Source: an uncultured Burkholderiales bacterium
GTDB lineage: Bacteria; Pseudomonadota; Gammaproteobacteria; Burkholderiales; Burkholderiaceae_F
DNA: 9,665 nt
Direction of reading: 5' to 3'
Assembly (NCBI GenBank): GCA_903871435.1
Contig: CAIQGU010000058.1
Location: 1 to 9,665 of the forward strand
The notes under the pieces are model-generated. The model had not been told where the DNA came from, did no database searches, and saw nothing but the letters and a program-made list of their open reading frames with translations. Below, in pieces: positions 1-6,914 of the stretch. The first letter of the stretch is position 1. Each line of letters begins with the position of its first letter. A program made the translations under genes and the position numbers.

Positions 1-1
1 G

Positions 2-556
2 TCAGCCTGCCTCGGCGTCCGCCAGGGTAAAGCTGCGGTTGGTGCCCTCGAGCGTTTCTTTTCCCAGGTCCAGGTAGATCTGCCCGCCGCTCACCGACAG
101 CCCGATCTTCATGCGCCGCTCCAGCCGGCGCACCCAGGCGGCGATGAGATCGCGATCCACGGCGATGAGTTGCAGCGCATCGACCTTGTGGATACGTTCG
201 CCGGCCAGGGCGCGGCGCAATTGTTCCGGTGGCTTGTGCGTATACACGGCCACGCGCGGCGCCGCCTTGCTGGCGCGGTGCACGCGGGCGGCATCGGGCA
301 CGCCGATATCGATCCAGGCCTGCAGGGCGCCGGTGCGGTCGCGCACCGCGATCGCGGGTTCATCGGGCGCGGAAAGTCCGCTGGAAAAAGCGATGCCGTC
401 GGTGTATTCCAGGCAGTAGGCCAGCACCCGGGTGAGCAGATAATCCTCGGCTTCCGACGGGTGCCGTGCCACGCGCAGCGCCAGGCTTTCATAGACGCTG
501 CGGTCGGTGTCGGCGAGTTCAATCTCGAGTACGTGGATGGTTGCGTTGAGTGCCAT
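2..556 (-). CDS. yaeQ: YaeQ family protein
   Basis: Predicted 184-residue soluble protein of the YaeQ family. Members have a PD-(D/E)XK nuclease-like fold; the cellular role is not settled (E. coli YaeQ was linked to suppression of rfaH haemolysin defects). The start MALNATIHVLEIELADTDR matches the family opening MALKATIYK, and the ARHPSE, DEP and WIDIG(V/L)PD blocks and the region around residues 95-110 (VHRASKAAPRVAVYTH) follow E. coli YaeQ (181 aa) closely. I chose the ATG at 556 because it gives the family N-terminus; the frame stays open to 628 but that extension looks non-coding. No clear Shine-Dalgarno precedes it. The stop codon is at 2-4, so the gene is complete. It is divergent from the DAHP synthase gene, leaving 83 nt for both promoters. 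Family assignment is secure; biochemical function is not. Confidence 0.9.
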   Translation of the reverse strand: MALNATIHVLEIELADTDRSVYESLALRVARHPSEAEDYLLTRVLAYCLEYTDGIAFSSGLSAPDEPAIAVRDRTGALQAWIDIGVPDAARVHRASKAAPRVAVYTHKPPEQLRRALAGERIHKVDALQLIAVDRDLIAAWVRRLERRMKIGLSVSGGQIYLDLGKETLEGTNRSFTLADAEAG

Positions 557-639
557 GGGCGCATCATGCACGAACTCGCGTGGCGGCGCGGGCCCACCGG
601 ATACACTGGCGATCCGGCCAAGAACCAACGTGAATCCGC

Positions 640-1830
640 ATGACCGCCACGCCTGCTCCCCAAGACCTGATCCGCCCCGAAGCGCCCGGCCCCCTCGAGG
701 ACACGCGCGTTGAGTCCTTCACGAGGGTGGTAACCCCCGCGCAGCTGCATGCGGAGATCGCGGCCAGCGCTGCGGCGCGTGCCACGGTTGCGCAAAGCCG
801 TGCGGCGCTGCGCGCCATCTTGCAAGGCACCGACGACCGGCGCTTCCTGGTGGTCGGTCCCTGCTCCGTGCACGATCCCGATGCCGCGCTGGAATACGCG
901 GGGCGCCTGCGCGACCTCGCGGCAGAAGTGGCCGATACCCTGGTGCTGGTCATGCGGGTCTACTTCGAAAAACCACGTACCACTGTTGGCTGGAAGGGGC
1001 TGATCAACGATCCCGGGCTGGACGGCAGCTTCGATGTGGAGCGCGGGCTGCGAATGGCGCGCGGCCTGCTCGCGCAAATCAACGACATGGGCGTGCCGGC
1101 TGGCACCGAGGCGCTGGATCCGGTCATTCCCCAGTATTTTTCCGACCTGGTTTCCTGGTACGCCATCGGCGCGCGCACGACCGAATCGCAGACGCACCGC
1201 GAGATGGCGAGCGGATTATCGGCACCCGTGGGCTTCAAGAATGGCACCGATGGGGGGCTGGACGTTGCCGTGAACGCCTGGCTGTCGGCGCTGGGGCCGC
1301 ATGCTTTCCTGGGAATAGACGCCGGTGGCGAGGTCAGCGTCGTGCGCACCCGTGGCAATCCCGATGGGCACGTCATTTTGCGGGGAGGGCGCCAGGCCAA
1401 CTACGATGTCGGCTCCCTGTCGGCTGCCGCGCGCGCACTGCACGCGGGCGGGCTGCCCGTACGGCTGGTGGTCGACTGTTCCCACGGCAATTCCGGCAAG
1501 GACCCGGCGCGCCAACCCGAGGTGCTGGCCGCCATCGTTCCCTTCATGCGCGCCACGTCGGTCGATCTTGCGGCTGACCTTGCAGCAGATCGCGCCGCAA
1601 ACCGTGCCGCGGATCCCGCGCAAGACGCCGGCGCAGCCCGCCCGCCGGTGCTGGGCGCGATGCTCGAATCGAACCTTTTGCCCGGGGCGCAGAAGCTCAT
1701 TGCCGGCGTGCGTCCGCAGCGGGGCGTGTCGGTGACGGACGGCTGCATCGGCTGGGCGGAAACGCACGCCAGCATCCTGCGCATGGCCGACGTGCTGCGC
1801 GCCCAACCGCGGCGGACGCCGCACGGCTAG
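640..1830 (+). CDS. aroG: Class I 3-deoxy-7-phosphoheptulonate (DAHP) synthase with repeat insertion
   Basis: Condenses phosphoenolpyruvate and erythrose 4-phosphate to DAHP, the first cytoplasmic step of aromatic amino acid synthesis. Motifs in order: GPCSVHD (residues 73-79), [49 protein letters not shown] (280-287), LESNLLPG and SVTDGCIGW. The four metal ligands of E. coli AroG (C61, H268, E302, D326 from memory) map to C75, H282, E343 and D367. The C-to-H spacing (207) and E-to-D spacing (24) are identical to E. coli; the H-to-E spacing is 61 instead of 34. So this 396-aa protein carries one 27-residue insertion, about residues 309-336, rich in Ala and Asp. Of the feedback-pocket positions I can map, E. 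coli S180 and F209 are kept (S194, F223) but S211 is Gly225. The isozyme type (Phe-, Tyr- or Trp-sensitive) cannot be fixed, so the symbol is provisional (aroF and aroH are alternatives). The ATG has only a weak ribosome site. Confidence 0.95.
   Translation: MTATPAPQDLIRPEAPGPLEDTRVESFTRVVTPAQLHAEIAASAAARATVAQSRAALRAILQGTDDRRFLVVGPCSVHDPDAALEYAGRLRDLAAEVADTLVLVMRVYFEKPRTTVGWKGLINDPGLDGSFDVERGLRMARGLLAQINDMGVPAGTEALDPVIPQYFSDLVSWYAIGARTTESQTHREMASGLSAPVGFKNGTDGGLDVAVNAWLSALGPHAFLGIDAGGEVSVVRTRGNPDGHVILRGGRQANYDVGSLSAAARALHAGGLPVRLVVDCSHGNSGKDPARQPEVLAAIVPFMRATSVDLAADLAADRAANRAADPAQDAGAARPPVLGAMLESNLLPGAQKLIAGVRPQRGVSVTDGCIGWAETHASILRMADVLRAQPRRTPHG
1567..1626 (+). repeat. Five degenerate 12-nt tandem repeats inside aroG
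   Basis: Five in-frame 12-nt units run from 1567 to 1626: cttgcggctgac, cttgcagcagat, cgcgccgcaaac, cgtgccgcggat, cccgcgcaagac. They translate as [16 protein letters not shown] and PAQD. The units have drifted mainly at third positions while the Ala-Ala-Asp/Asn pattern holds. This suggests an old slippage or duplication event that stays in frame and is tolerated, or kept, at protein level. The repeats make up most of the extra 27 residues between the H282 and E343 metal ligands. Confidence 0.8.
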
Positions 1831-2144
1831 TGCGTGCTGGGCACCAGGGCAAAGCGGCTGAAGGCGTCGTCGGCGCAGCGGGCCAGGGCGAAGTCTTCCG
1901 CGGTGAGGCCGCCCGCGTCATGCGTCGTCAGCAGGATGTTCACGCGGTTGTAGATATTGGCCCACTCGGGATGGTGGTCGCGCTTTTCCGCCGCCAGCGC
2001 CACTTGGGTCATGAAGGCAAAGGCCTGGTTGAAATCGGCGAAAATGAATTCGCGCACGATGGCATCGCGGTCCGTATCGTGACGCCAGTGCGGGGCCGCT
2101 TCCAGAAATTTCCTGATGTCCTGGGCGCTCATCTTGTTACGCAC
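1827..2144 (-). CDS. phhB: 4a-hydroxytetrahydrobiopterin dehydratase (pterin-4a-carbinolamine dehydratase)
   Basis: Small cytoplasmic enzyme that dehydrates 4a-hydroxytetrahydropterin so the pterin cofactor can be recycled, classically for phenylalanine hydroxylase (PhhA, not in this window). Counting from the internal ATG, the family signature is complete: EKRDHHPEW (residues 49-57, active-site His53/His54), then H71 and D80, with the [19 protein letters not shown] block. The core is 101 aa, close to the usual length of about 100-118. Start choice: GTG at 2144 has a good Shine-Dalgarno (ggga g, 2151-2155 on the minus strand) 6 nt away, giving 105 aa (VRNKMSAQD...). The ATG at 2132 gives the conventional MSAQD start but would lie 18 nt from that site. 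I favour GTG and cannot exclude ATG. The stop (1827-1829) overlaps the aroG stop tail to tail, and the gene diverges from earP with a 52-nt gap. Confidence 0.9.
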   Translation of the reverse strand: MRNKMSAQDIRKFLEAAPHWRHDTDRDAIVREFIFADFNQAFAFMTQVALAAEKRDHHPEWANIYNRVNILLTTHDAGGLTAEDFALARCADDAFSRFALVPSTH

Positions 2145-2150
2145 GGCATT

Positions 2151-2155
2151 CTCCC
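2151..2155 (-). promoter_or_regulatory. Shine-Dalgarno site deciding the phhB start
   Basis: Minus-strand gggag lies 6 nt before the in-frame GTG at 2144 and 18 nt before the ATG at 2132. The spacing favours GTG initiation. Confidence 0.5.
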
Positions 2156-2196
2156 GGATCGGATTGTGAAAGGCGATCTTACGCGCCGACGGACCC

Positions 2197-3315
2197 ATGG
2201 CAAACGCACACCCGCACGGCGCCCAGCCCCAGTTGCGTTGGGACATCTTCTGCCGCGTCGTCGACAACTACGGTGATATTGGCGTGTGCTGGCGCCTGGC
2301 GGCCCAACTGGCGCAGCGCGGGCAATCGGTGCGCCTCTTTGCCGACGATCTGTCCGCCCTGCGCTGGATGGCGCCCCAGGGCTGTCCGGGCGTTCTGGTG
2401 GAGGCGGGCCTGGAACCGGCTGCTTCCTATGACGCGCCGGACGTCGTCATCGATGCCTTTGGCGCAGGTCTTACGCTGGCCGTGGTCCAGGCCCTGGCGC
2501 GCCGCAATGGCGCGGATGGCCGCGCGGTGGCCTGGCTCAACCTCGAGTACCTGAGCGCGCAGCCCTATGCCGCGGCCTCGCATGGCCTGGCCTCGCCGGT
2601 GCACGGTGGCGCGGCCGCCGGGGTGCGTAAATGGTTCTTCTTTCCCGGCTTCACGCCGGACACCGGTGGCCTGCTGCGGGAACCCGACCTGGCGCAGCGC
2701 CAGGCGCGGTTCGACCGACGGTCCTGGCTCCGTGACCGGGGTACGGTCTACGCGGGCCAGCGCGTGGTCAGCCTCTTTTGCTACGAGCCCGCCGTTCTGC
2801 CAGACTGGCTGCTGTCATTGGCGGCGCAGGCAGCGCAGCGCCCCGTCGACGTGCTGGTCACGCACGGGCGCGCGGCCGGGGCGGTGCAGGCCGCGCTTGC
2901 CCAGTTACCCACGGACTGGAATCCCGGTGCGCGCGTGACCTTGCGCTACCTGCCGGCACTGACACAGCCCGATTTTGACCATCTGCTGTGGTCGGCCGAC
3001 GTCAATTTTGTTCGCGGCGAGGACTCCCTGGTGCGCGCGCTTTGGGCGGGTGTCCCCTTCATCTGGCACATCTACCCCCAGGAGGACCAGGCGCATCAGG
3101 CCAAGTTGGCGGCCTTCCTGGATGTTGTCCTGGAGGGGCCGACGCACCCCGGGCTAAAGCAGTATTTCTATTGGTGGAACGGCGCCGTTCCGGGGCCGGC
3201 GCCGCAATTGCAGGAGGATCGCTGGCAGCCCGCCTTTGCCGCCGCCCGGGCGCGCCTGCTCGCCCAGGACGACCTCGTTACACGACTGCTTCGATTTGTG
3301 GCGGAAAATCGCTAA
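2197..3315 (+). CDS. earP: EF-P arginine rhamnosyltransferase EarP
   Basis: Inverting GT-B glycosyltransferase (formerly DUF2331) that transfers rhamnose from dTDP-L-rhamnose to Arg32 of elongation factor P in the cytoplasm. The modification activates EF-P for relieving polyproline stalls. The 372 residues match the family length. The N-terminal signature [20 protein letters not shown] carries the paired aspartates (D23 and D27), equivalent to the catalytically important Asp pair of characterised EarPs. The C-terminal nucleotide-sugar site is seen as [16 protein letters not shown] (R273, E275) followed by [18 protein letters not shown] and a YWWNG block. The gene lies 48 nt upstream of efp on the same strand, the standard earP-efp pairing, which also supports the modified-arginine type of EF-P. 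The start at 2197 is the only ATG giving the family N-terminus; a few leading residues ([12 protein letters not shown]) are not conserved. The assignment is firm. Confidence 0.96.
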   Translation: MANAHPHGAQPQLRWDIFCRVVDNYGDIGVCWRLAAQLAQRGQSVRLFADDLSALRWMAPQGCPGVLVEAGLEPAASYDAPDVVIDAFGAGLTLAVVQALARRNGADGRAVAWLNLEYLSAQPYAAASHGLASPVHGGAAAGVRKWFFFPGFTPDTGGLLREPDLAQRQARFDRRSWLRDRGTVYAGQRVVSLFCYEPAVLPDWLLSLAAQAAQRPVDVLVTHGRAAGAVQAALAQLPTDWNPGARVTLRYLPALTQPDFDHLLWSADVNFVRGEDSLVRALWAGVPFIWHIYPQEDQAHQAKLAAFLDVVLEGPTHPGLKQYFYWWNGAVPGPAPQLQEDRWQPAFAAARARLLAQDDLVTRLLRFVAENR

Positions 3316-3363
3316 AATGGCGGGCTGCCCCCCAATTGCCGCTCGCGCGGCCGCAAACCCACC

Positions 3364-3918
3364 ATGAAAACCGCCCAAGAAATCCGTGCCGGCAATGTTG
3401 TGATGCACGGCAAAGACCCCATGATCGTGCTGCGTGCTGAATACAGCCGCGGCGGCCGCAACGCTGCCACCGTGCGCCTCAAGCTGCGCGGCCTGCTCAG
3501 CAATACCGGCACCGAAGTGGTGTTCCGCGCCGATGACAAGGTCGAGCAAGTCATGCTCGATCACAAGGACTGCACGTACTCGTATTTCGCCGACCCCATG
3601 TACGTATTCATGGACGCCGACTACAACCAGTACGAGGTCGAATCCGGCAACATGGGCGACGCGCTCAACTACCTCGAGGACGGCATGCCCGTCGAGGTGG
3701 TGTTCTATGACGGCAAGGCCATTTCGGTCGAAGTGCCCACCTCGGTAGAGCGCGAAGTCATCTGGACCGAGCCGGCCGTCAAGGGCGACACCTCCGGCAA
3801 GGTGCTCAAGCCGGCCAAGCTGGCCACCGGCTTCGAGGTTCCCGTGCCCATCTTCGTGGCCCAGGGCGACAAGATCGAAATCGATACGCGCACGGGCGAG
3901 TACCGCCGCCGCGTATAA
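3364..3918 (+). CDS. efp: Elongation factor P (Arg32 type)
   Basis: Translation factor that binds between the P and E sites and stimulates peptide bond formation at consecutive prolines. It has 184 residues with the usual three beta-barrel domains (about 1-64, 65-127, 128-184). The tip loop reads [11 protein letters not shown], putting arginine at position 32, the residue rhamnosylated by EarP in Pseudomonas and Neisseria, rather than the lysine modified by EpmA in E. coli. The C-terminal domain has the [17 protein letters not shown] ending typical of EF-P and unlike YeiP. Together with earP immediately upstream, this supports the rhamnosylated system. It is probably co-transcribed with earP, though the 48-nt gap could hold its own promoter. 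A GC-rich hairpin follows the stop. Confidence 0.98.
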   Translation: MKTAQEIRAGNVVMHGKDPMIVLRAEYSRGGRNAATVRLKLRGLLSNTGTEVVFRADDKVEQVMLDHKDCTYSYFADPMYVFMDADYNQYEVESGNMGDALNYLEDGMPVEVVFYDGKAISVEVPTSVEREVIWTEPAVKGDTSGKVLKPAKLATGFEVPVPIFVAQGDKIEIDTRTGEYRRRV

Positions 3919-3924
3919 ATTCGC

Positions 3925-3943
3925 ACCCCGGCCACGCCGGGGT
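3925..3943 (+). terminator. Probable terminator after efp
   Basis: Inverted repeat accccggc-cac-gccggggt forms a perfect 8-bp GC-rich stem with a 3-nt loop, starting 7 nt after the efp stop. No U-run follows at once; T-rich stretches appear only at about 3966-3980. It is therefore either an imperfect intrinsic terminator or a 3'-end-stabilising hairpin. Confidence 0.5.
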
Positions 3944-4067
3944 CGCCCCGGAGATATTCCCTCAATTTTGTGGGGTTTTTCGGGCGATAGGGGAAATCAT
4001 TGCGCTGCTACGGTCGCCTATGCGGGCTGGACTCATTCCGGCCCGCACTCGATTCGGAGCCCCAAGC

Positions 4068-5621
4068 ATGCGCAACAATCAGCCGGTAACGCAGCGTGAA
4101 TACCCCTTCCCGCGCGGTTCGACCCTCATGTCCGTCACGGACGCCAAAGGCAAGATACGGTTGGCCAACAGCGCCTTTGTAGAAGTCAGCGGTTTCACCC
4201 GCGAGGAACTTGCCGGCCAGCCCCACAACATCGTTCGACATCCGGACATGCCGTCCCAGGCCTTCGCCGACATGTGGCGCACGCTGCAGGCCGGCATGCC
4301 CTGGACCGGCATGGTCAAGAACCGGCGCGCCGATGGCGATCACTACTGGGTGCATGCCAATGCCACGCCGGTGACGCGTGACGGACGCATCCTGGGCTAC
4401 GTCTCGGTGCGCACCGAGCCGACACGTGCAGACATCGCTGCCGCCGAGGCGCTGTACCGCCAGATGCGCGAGGGCGCAACCGGCCTCGATATCTACCGCG
4501 GTGTTGTCGTTCGCACCGGCCTCACACGCTGGCTGTCCCTGGGCAAAACGGCATCCACCCGCAGCCGTATCGTGGCAGCCCTGGCGCTGGGCCTGGCGCC
4601 CGCCGGGCTCGCCTTGGGCCTGCTGGGTCTCCCCGTTGCCACAGCCGGCATCCTGGCCGCCACCCTGGTTGGCGGCGCGATCGTGAGCTACCTGTTTGCC
4701 GAAGCCCAGGTGCTGGGGCCACTGGCCGCCGTGGCGCGCCACGCGCTGGAGGCGGCGGGCGGGCAGGGCATCACCACTGCGGAACTCAACCGGGTCGACG
4801 ACGTAGGCATGACCCTGCGCGCCATCAACCAGATGAGCGTCAATCAAAAAACGCTCATCGACGACGTCATGATGCAAAGCGATGGCGTGCATAACGCTTC
4901 GCGCGAGATCGCGCAGGGCAATATGGATCTCTCATCGCGCACGGAGCAGCAGGCGAGCAATCTGGAGGAGACCGCCGCATCGATGGAGCAGATGGCCGCT
5001 GCCGTGCAGACGACGGCCACCACCGCCCGTCAAGCCAATCAACTCGCGTCCGCGGCCAGCGAGGCGGCCGTGCGCGGGGGCGAAGTGGTGGGCCAGGTCA
5101 CCACGCAGATGGAGGAAATCTCCACCTCCAGCCGCAAGATCGGCGAAATCATCTCGGTCATCGACGGCATTGCTTTCCAGACCAATATCCTGGCGCTCAA
5201 CGCCGCCGTGGAAGCCGCGCGAGCCGGCGAGCAGGGCCGGGGCTTTGCCGTCGTTGCCGGCGAGGTGCGCAGCCTCGCGCAGCGCAGCGCTGTAGCCGCG
5301 CGCGAGATCAAGTCCCTCATCGCGACTTCCGTCGACAGCGTGGACGCCGGCACCCGCAGCGTGCGCTCCGCCGAGGAATCGATGCGCGAGCTGGTGCGTC
5401 AGGTCCAGCAGGTCGCCGTACTGATCGGTGAGATCGCGACATCGGTCCAGCAACAGGACTCGGGCATTGGCCAGGTCAACGAGGCCGTAACCGACATGGA
5501 CAAGGTCACGCAGCAGAATGCGGCCCTGGTGGAACAGACCGCGGCTGCATCGGCCAGCCTGTCTGATCAGGCGGACCGGCTGCGGGAAGCTGTGTCTACG
5601 TTCCGGTTCGGGCAGGAATAA
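4068..5621 (+). CDS. aer: Aer-type aerotaxis receptor (PAS-FAD methyl-accepting chemotaxis protein)
   Basis: Membrane-anchored energy/oxygen taxis transducer that senses redox through FAD in a cytoplasmic PAS domain and signals to CheA/CheW. It has 517 residues (E. coli Aer: 506). The PAS domain spans about 18-118. The FAD-pocket residues I recall from E. coli Aer (R57, H58, D60, W70, N85) occur at exactly the same numbers, in [14 protein letters not shown] and VKNRR, followed by [14 protein letters not shown] hydrophobic hairpin at about 168-208 replaces a two-TM periplasmic sensor. A HAMP-like region (about 212-265, with [15 protein letters not shown]) precedes the long coiled-coil signalling domain. 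Its hairpin tip ([37 protein letters not shown]) lies near residues 365-400. There is no C-terminal CheR-binding pentapeptide, as in Aer. The ATG at 4068 is preceded by ggag (4056-4059), spaced 8 nt, and gives Aer-like numbering; an upstream ATG at 4020 adds 16 non-conserved residues. No che or fla genes are adjacent. Confidence 0.93.
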   Translation: MRNNQPVTQREYPFPRGSTLMSVTDAKGKIRLANSAFVEVSGFTREELAGQPHNIVRHPDMPSQAFADMWRTLQAGMPWTGMVKNRRADGDHYWVHANATPVTRDGRILGYVSVRTEPTRADIAAAEALYRQMREGATGLDIYRGVVVRTGLTRWLSLGKTASTRSRIVAALALGLAPAGLALGLLGLPVATAGILAATLVGGAIVSYLFAEAQVLGPLAAVARHALEAAGGQGITTAELNRVDDVGMTLRAINQMSVNQKTLIDDVMMQSDGVHNASREIAQGNMDLSSRTEQQASNLEETAASMEQMAAAVQTTATTARQANQLASAASEAAVRGGEVVGQVTTQMEEISTSSRKIGEIISVIDGIAFQTNILALNAAVEAARAGEQGRGFAVVAGEVRSLAQRSAVAAREIKSLIATSVDSVDAGTRSVRSAEESMRELVRQVQQVAVLIGEIATSVQQQDSGIGQVNEAVTDMDKVTQQNAALVEQTAAASASLSDQADRLREAVSTFRFGQE

Positions 5622-5666
5622 GGCTCTTGTCGGCGGTGCCCTGGCGGGTGCCGCGGGTGAGGGGTC

Positions 5667-6809
5667 CTAGCCCAGCAGGATGCGCCGATTGATCTGATCG
5701 ATCGACGTACACCCGCAAAAGCCCATCGTCACGTCCAGTTCCTTCTGGATGATCTCCAGGCAGGCGCGCACGCCGGCCTGGCCCATGGCGCCCAGGCCAT
5801 AGAGGAAGGGCCGCCCGATAAGCGTGCCGCGGGCGCCCAGGGCCAGGGCCTTGAGCACGCTCTGCCCCGAGCGTATGCCGCCGTCGACCCAGATCTCCAT
5901 GCGCTCACCCACCTCGGCCACGATGGCCGGCAGCGCGTCGATGGAGGCGGGCGCGCCATCGAGCTGGCGCCCGCCATGGTTGGAGACGATGAGCACGTCG
6001 GCGCCGCTGTCGGCGGCGTGGCGCGCGTCCTCCGGGTCGAGCACGCCCTTGAGTATCAGTTTGCCGCCCCAGGTGCGCTTGATCCATTCGACATCGCTCC
6101 AGTTGAGCGCGGGATCGAACTGGTCGGCCGTCCATGCGGACAGCGAGCTCATGTCGCCGACGCCGTCGACGTGCCCCACGATATTGCCAAACTGTCGCCG
6201 CTGGGTGCCCAGCATCTTCAGGCACCAACCGGGTTTGCTCATGAGGTTGAGCAGGTTGGCGAGAGTCGGCTTGGGCGGTGCCGACAGGCCGTTGCGCACG
6301 TCCTTGTGCCGCTGACCCAGGACCTGCAGGTCCAGGGTCAGCATCAAGGCGCTGCAGCCCGCGGCCTGCGCCCGGCGGATGAGCCGCTCGATGAAGGCGC
6401 GGTCCTTCATGACGTAGAGCTGGAACCAGAAGGGCGCCCGCGTGGCCGCCGCCACGTCCTCGATGGAGCAGATGCTCATGGTCGACAGGGTGAACGGCAC
6501 GCCGAACTCGCGCGCGGCCAGCGCGGCCAGGATCTCGCCATCGGCGTGCTGCATGCCGGTGAGGCCCGTGGGTGCCAGCGCAACCGGCATGACCACGTCC
6601 TCGCCGATCATGCGGCTGCGGGTGCTGCGGTTGGCGATGTTGACCGCGACGCGCTGGCGTAGCAGGATGCGCTCGTACGCCGACTCGTTGGCGCGGTAGG
6701 TGCCCTCGGTGTACGAACCGGAATCGGCGTAGTCGTAGAACATGCGCGGCACGCGCCGTTGGGCGAGTTTGCGCAGGTCTTCTATGCAGGTGATGGTCGG
6801 CGTGAACAT
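5667..6809 (-). CDS. lldD: FMN-dependent L-lactate / alpha-hydroxy-acid dehydrogenase
   Basis: Oxidises L-lactate, or a related L-2-hydroxy acid, to the 2-keto acid using FMN, feeding electrons to the respiratory chain or oxygen. It has 380 residues (E. coli LldD: 396, with a longer C-terminal tail). Family active-site residues are all visible: Y26 (MFYDYADSG), the PVALAPTGLTGM phosphate/flavin block (75-86), Y132 (WFQLYVMKDR), D160 (LTLD), K254 (LILKGV), and H278/R281 in SNHGGRQLDG, followed by the WVDGGIRSG and GRPFLYGLG flavin-phosphate loops. Substrate specificity cannot be decided from sequence; glycolate-, mandelate- or other hydroxy-acid oxidising relatives share these residues, so the symbol is provisional. 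The gene converges with aer (45-nt gap, no clear terminator). Its ATG lies 16 nt past a strong terminator that ends the pilin transcript, and no Shine-Dalgarno is evident. No lldR, lldP or lutABC genes are nearby. Confidence 0.88.
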   Translation of the reverse strand: MFTPTITCIEDLRKLAQRRVPRMFYDYADSGSYTEGTYRANESAYERILLRQRVAVNIANRSTRSRMIGEDVVMPVALAPTGLTGMQHADGEILAALAAREFGVPFTLSTMSICSIEDVAAATRAPFWFQLYVMKDRAFIERLIRRAQAAGCSALMLTLDLQVLGQRHKDVRNGLSAPPKPTLANLLNLMSKPGWCLKMLGTQRRQFGNIVGHVDGVGDMSSLSAWTADQFDPALNWSDVEWIKRTWGGKLILKGVLDPEDARHAADSGADVLIVSNHGGRQLDGAPASIDALPAIVAEVGERMEIWVDGGIRSGQSVLKALALGARGTLIGRPFLYGLGAMGQAGVRACLEIIQKELDVTMGFCGCTSIDQINRRILLG

Positions 6810-6825
6810 CCGCGCAAGTTTAGAT

Positions 6826-6851
6826 AAAAAGGGACCCTCGCGGGTCCCTTT
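6826..6851 (-). terminator. Strong intrinsic terminator after the pilin gene
   Basis: Perfect 10-bp stem (6828-6837 pairing with 6842-6851; arms aaagggaccc and gggtcccttt) with a 4-nt loop. Read on the minus strand, the stem runs into ttttt then atc. It therefore terminates transcripts from the pilin gene, about 60 nt upstream. On the plus strand it is followed by only a mixed tcttctc tract. It lies just before the lldD start codon. Confidence 0.85.
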
Positions 6852-6877
6852 CTTCTCAACTTGCCGATCGCCTGAGT

Positions 6878-6895
6878 GCCCCCGCCTGCGGGGGC
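6878..6895 (-). other. GC-rich hairpin in the pilin 3' region
   Basis: Inverted repeat gcccccg-cctg-cgggggc: a 7-bp stem with a 4-nt loop, beginning 19 nt after the pilin stop and about 27 nt before the main terminator hairpin. No U-run follows, so it is more likely an mRNA 3'-end stabiliser or an accessory to termination than a terminator itself. Confidence 0.5.
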
Positions 6896-6914
6896 GTAGC
6901 GCTCGCTGGAACTA

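Noticed and set aside
557..639. Sigma-70 promoter for aroG (tacact at 602-607 as -10)
   Set aside because: Only 4 of 6 bases match TATAAT and no plausible -35 lies at the right spacing; the promoter must be in this gap, but I cannot place it.
109..1197. Open frame of 362 codons on the minus strand across yaeQ and aroG
   Set aside because: It is antisense to two well-supported genes, Arg/Gly/His-rich with no recognisable motif, and explained by high GC third-position bias.
1567..1626. CRISPR-like or mobile repeat
   Set aside because: The 12-nt units are contiguous, in frame and protein-coding with codon-level drift, so this is an intragenic tandem duplication, not a spacer array.
3962..3990. 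Possible sigma-28 (FliA) promoter before aer: tcaa ... ggcgatag
   Set aside because: The -10-like block matches 6 of 8 bases, but the spacer is 17 nt rather than 15 and the -35 block is poor.
4008..4892. Open frame of 294 codons on the minus strand within aer
   Set aside because: Antisense to the conserved PAS and transmembrane region of Aer; the composition is typical of a GC-rich shadow frame with no domain pattern.
5622..5666. Bidirectional terminator between convergent aer and lldD
   Set aside because: GC-rich partial inverted repeats occur, but there is no stable stem with a U-run in either direction.
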